The notes under the pieces are model-generated. The model was not told the origin of the DNA and did not search any database. It was given only the letters and a program-made list of their open reading frames with translations. From the NCBI RefSeq assembly GCF_011745665.1, contig NZ_CP050253.1:1835418-1899417 (forward strand): a stretch of DNA of 64,000 bases, given 5' to 3'. This DNA is from Zophobihabitans entericus. GTDB lineage: Bacteria > Pseudomonadota > Gammaproteobacteria > Enterobacterales > Orbaceae. Shown here in pieces: positions 63,801-64,000 of this stretch; the stretch's first letter is position 1; every line of letters starts with the position of its first letter. The position numbers and the translations under genes are program-made.

Positions 63801-64000
63801 CTCAATTGAAGATTTAGCTCAGCTGATCTTTGACTTAAAACAGATCAATCCAAAAGCTATGATCTCAGTAAAACTGGTATCTGAACCGGGTGTTGGCACA
63901 ATTGCGACCGGTGTGGCTAAAGCCTATGCCGATATGATTACCATCGCTGGCTATGATGGCGGTACAGGTGCCAGCCCACTCACTTCTGTTAAATATGCCG
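60880..64000 (+). CDS. gltB: Glutamate synthase large subunit, 3' end outside the window
   Basis: The first 1,040 codons are present; E. coli GltB has about 1,486. AGAGGG precedes the ATG. The propeptide is 11 residues, much shorter than in E. coli, and the catalytic Cys12 of the mature enzyme starts CGFGLIAHIEG (class II glutaminase domain). NGEINTIEGNRQW, GSDSSSLDNMLEL and the central domain follow. The FMN/synthase domain begins with SIGALSPEAHE, then SGEGGEDPARY and GGQLPGDKVTPYIA, and the window ends in IAGYDGGTGASPLTSVKYA. With GltD it makes two glutamates from glutamine and 2-oxoglutarate. It is divergent from glnK-amtB. Confidence 0.97.
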   Translation, partial: MLYDQHYEKDNCGFGLIAHIEGKASHKVVRTAIHGLARMQHRGAILVDGKTGDGCGLLLQKPDRFFHIVAQEAGWRLASNYAVGMLFLSQNESEAQLSREIVEEELAKETLSLVGWRKVPIDISVLGEIALSSLPQIEQVFINAPAGWSHIDLERRLYMVRRRIEKRVIDDSFYICSFSNQVNIYKGLCMPKDLPRFYLDLADLRMESAICLFHQRFSTNTVPKWPLAQPFRHLAHNGEINTIEGNRQWARARSYKFKTPLIPDLQEAAPFVNETGSDSSSLDNMLELFLVGGMDIVRAMRLLVPPAWQNNPDMNDDLRAFFDFNSMHMEPWDGPAGIVMSDGRYAACSLDRNGLRPARYVMTTDGLITCASEVGIWDYEPDEVMKKGRVGPGELLVIDTHEGRILQSAETDNDLQKRHPYKTWLAKNVKCLTPFEELPDDHIGQRDFDDALLASYQKQFAYSFEELEQVIRSLGENGQEATGSMGDDTPFAVLSSRPRIIYDYFRQKFAQVTNPPIDSLREAHVMSLSTSIGREMNVFAEAEGQAYRVSFKSPVLLYSDFTQLTALESKHYKSEVLDITYEIDDNLSDAIEQLCNDAETKVKAGAVLLVLSDKNISADRLPVPAPMAVGAIQQRLVERNLRCDANIIVETASVRDPHQFAVLIGLGATAIYPYLAYETLAQMIDMGTIDKSYREVMLNYRNGINKGLYKIMSKMGISTVASYRCSQLFEAVGLHQDVMRMCFPGVSSRISGANFDDFQQDLFNLSKRAWLKRKPLEQGGLLKYIHGGEYHAYNPDVVQSLQQAVNSGNYADYRQYADIVNQRPVTTLRDLLKLTPPKDAAIAIEQVEPCEALFKRFDSAAMSIGALSPEAHESLAEAMNTLGGYSNSGEGGEDPARYNTNKVSRIKQVASGRFGVTPGYLMSADVIQIKVAQGAKPGEGGQLPGDKVTPYIARLRFSVPGVTLISPPPHHDIYSIEDLAQLIFDLKQINPKAMISVKLVSEPGVGTIATGVAKAYADMITIAGYDGGTGASPLTSVKYA

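Overview
The window reads as chromosome of an AT-rich gammaproteobacterium. Many proteins can be aligned from memory almost residue for residue with Escherichia coli proteins (NarGHJI, UbiT, EpmA, FklB, HemN, YbiY/YbiW, GlnK, GltB). The low GC, the sugar-PTS-rich content and the gene mix fit the order Orbales (Orbaceae: Gilliamella, Orbus, Frischella and relatives) better than Enterobacterales. That placement is an inference; Pasteurellales is the main alternative. I see no tRNA, rRNA, CRISPR array, prophage or transposase gene.

Layout. 0-4.5 kb: a beta-glucoside locus with a GH1 6-phospho-beta-glucosidase, an OprD/ChiP-type porin and two exported histidine phosphatases. 4.6-8 kb: a DUF3592 membrane protein and a polar amino acid ABC transporter without its ATPase. 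8-16.4 kb: the nitrate respiration block narK-narGHJI. 16.5-25.8 kb: a tautomerase, then a GntR/HutC regulator divergent from a ten-gene operon. That operon holds a sorbitol-6-phosphate-dehydrogenase-like SDR, a complete mannose-family PTS (IIA, IIB, IIC, IID), an MtlD-like dehydrogenase, DhaL, DhaK, a 3-hexulose-6-phosphate synthase and a 6-phospho-3-hexuloisomerase. This gene combination is the best candidate here for an undescribed catabolic pathway. 26.5-34 kb: ubiT, a CPA1 antiporter, then a purine block of an NCS2 permease, a divergent adenine-deaminase paralogue and adenine deaminase. 34-37.8 kb: a ykoFEDC-type ECF thiamine/HMP transporter under a TPP riboswitch. 37.9-44.2 kb: rmuC, epmA, four type IV minor pilin genes and L-lactate dehydrogenase. 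44.4-52.5 kb: the S6 operon (rpsF-priB-rpsR-rplI), fklB, a short ABC-F protein with a leader-peptide-like 5' region, dapB, hemN, a 48-codon membrane ORF, yihI and coaA. 52.5-64 kb: a DUF1090 protein, the glycyl radical pair ybiY-ybiW with a CRP-like site and a perfect operator-like palindrome, an unrecognised membrane protein, a YciT-like DeoR regulator, amtB, glnK and the first 1,040 codons of gltB.

How the parts fit. The genome supports anaerobic life: nitrate reductase, O2-independent haem synthesis (HemN), O2-independent ubiquinone synthesis (UbiT), a glycyl radical enzyme and lactate dehydrogenase. It is geared to PTS sugars and scavenges purines and thiamine precursors. Nitrogen assimilation is represented by GlnK-AmtB and GltB.

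Non-coding DNA is unusually structured. Four arrays of GC-rich hairpin modules, each followed by a conserved 78-base palindromic core, lie directly 3' of hxlB, ppdC, ldh and ybiW in the same orientation as those genes. Two cores 17 kb apart are identical inverted copies. A second family of AT-rich elements sits at gene 3' ends, mostly between convergent genes, and probably forms bidirectional terminators.
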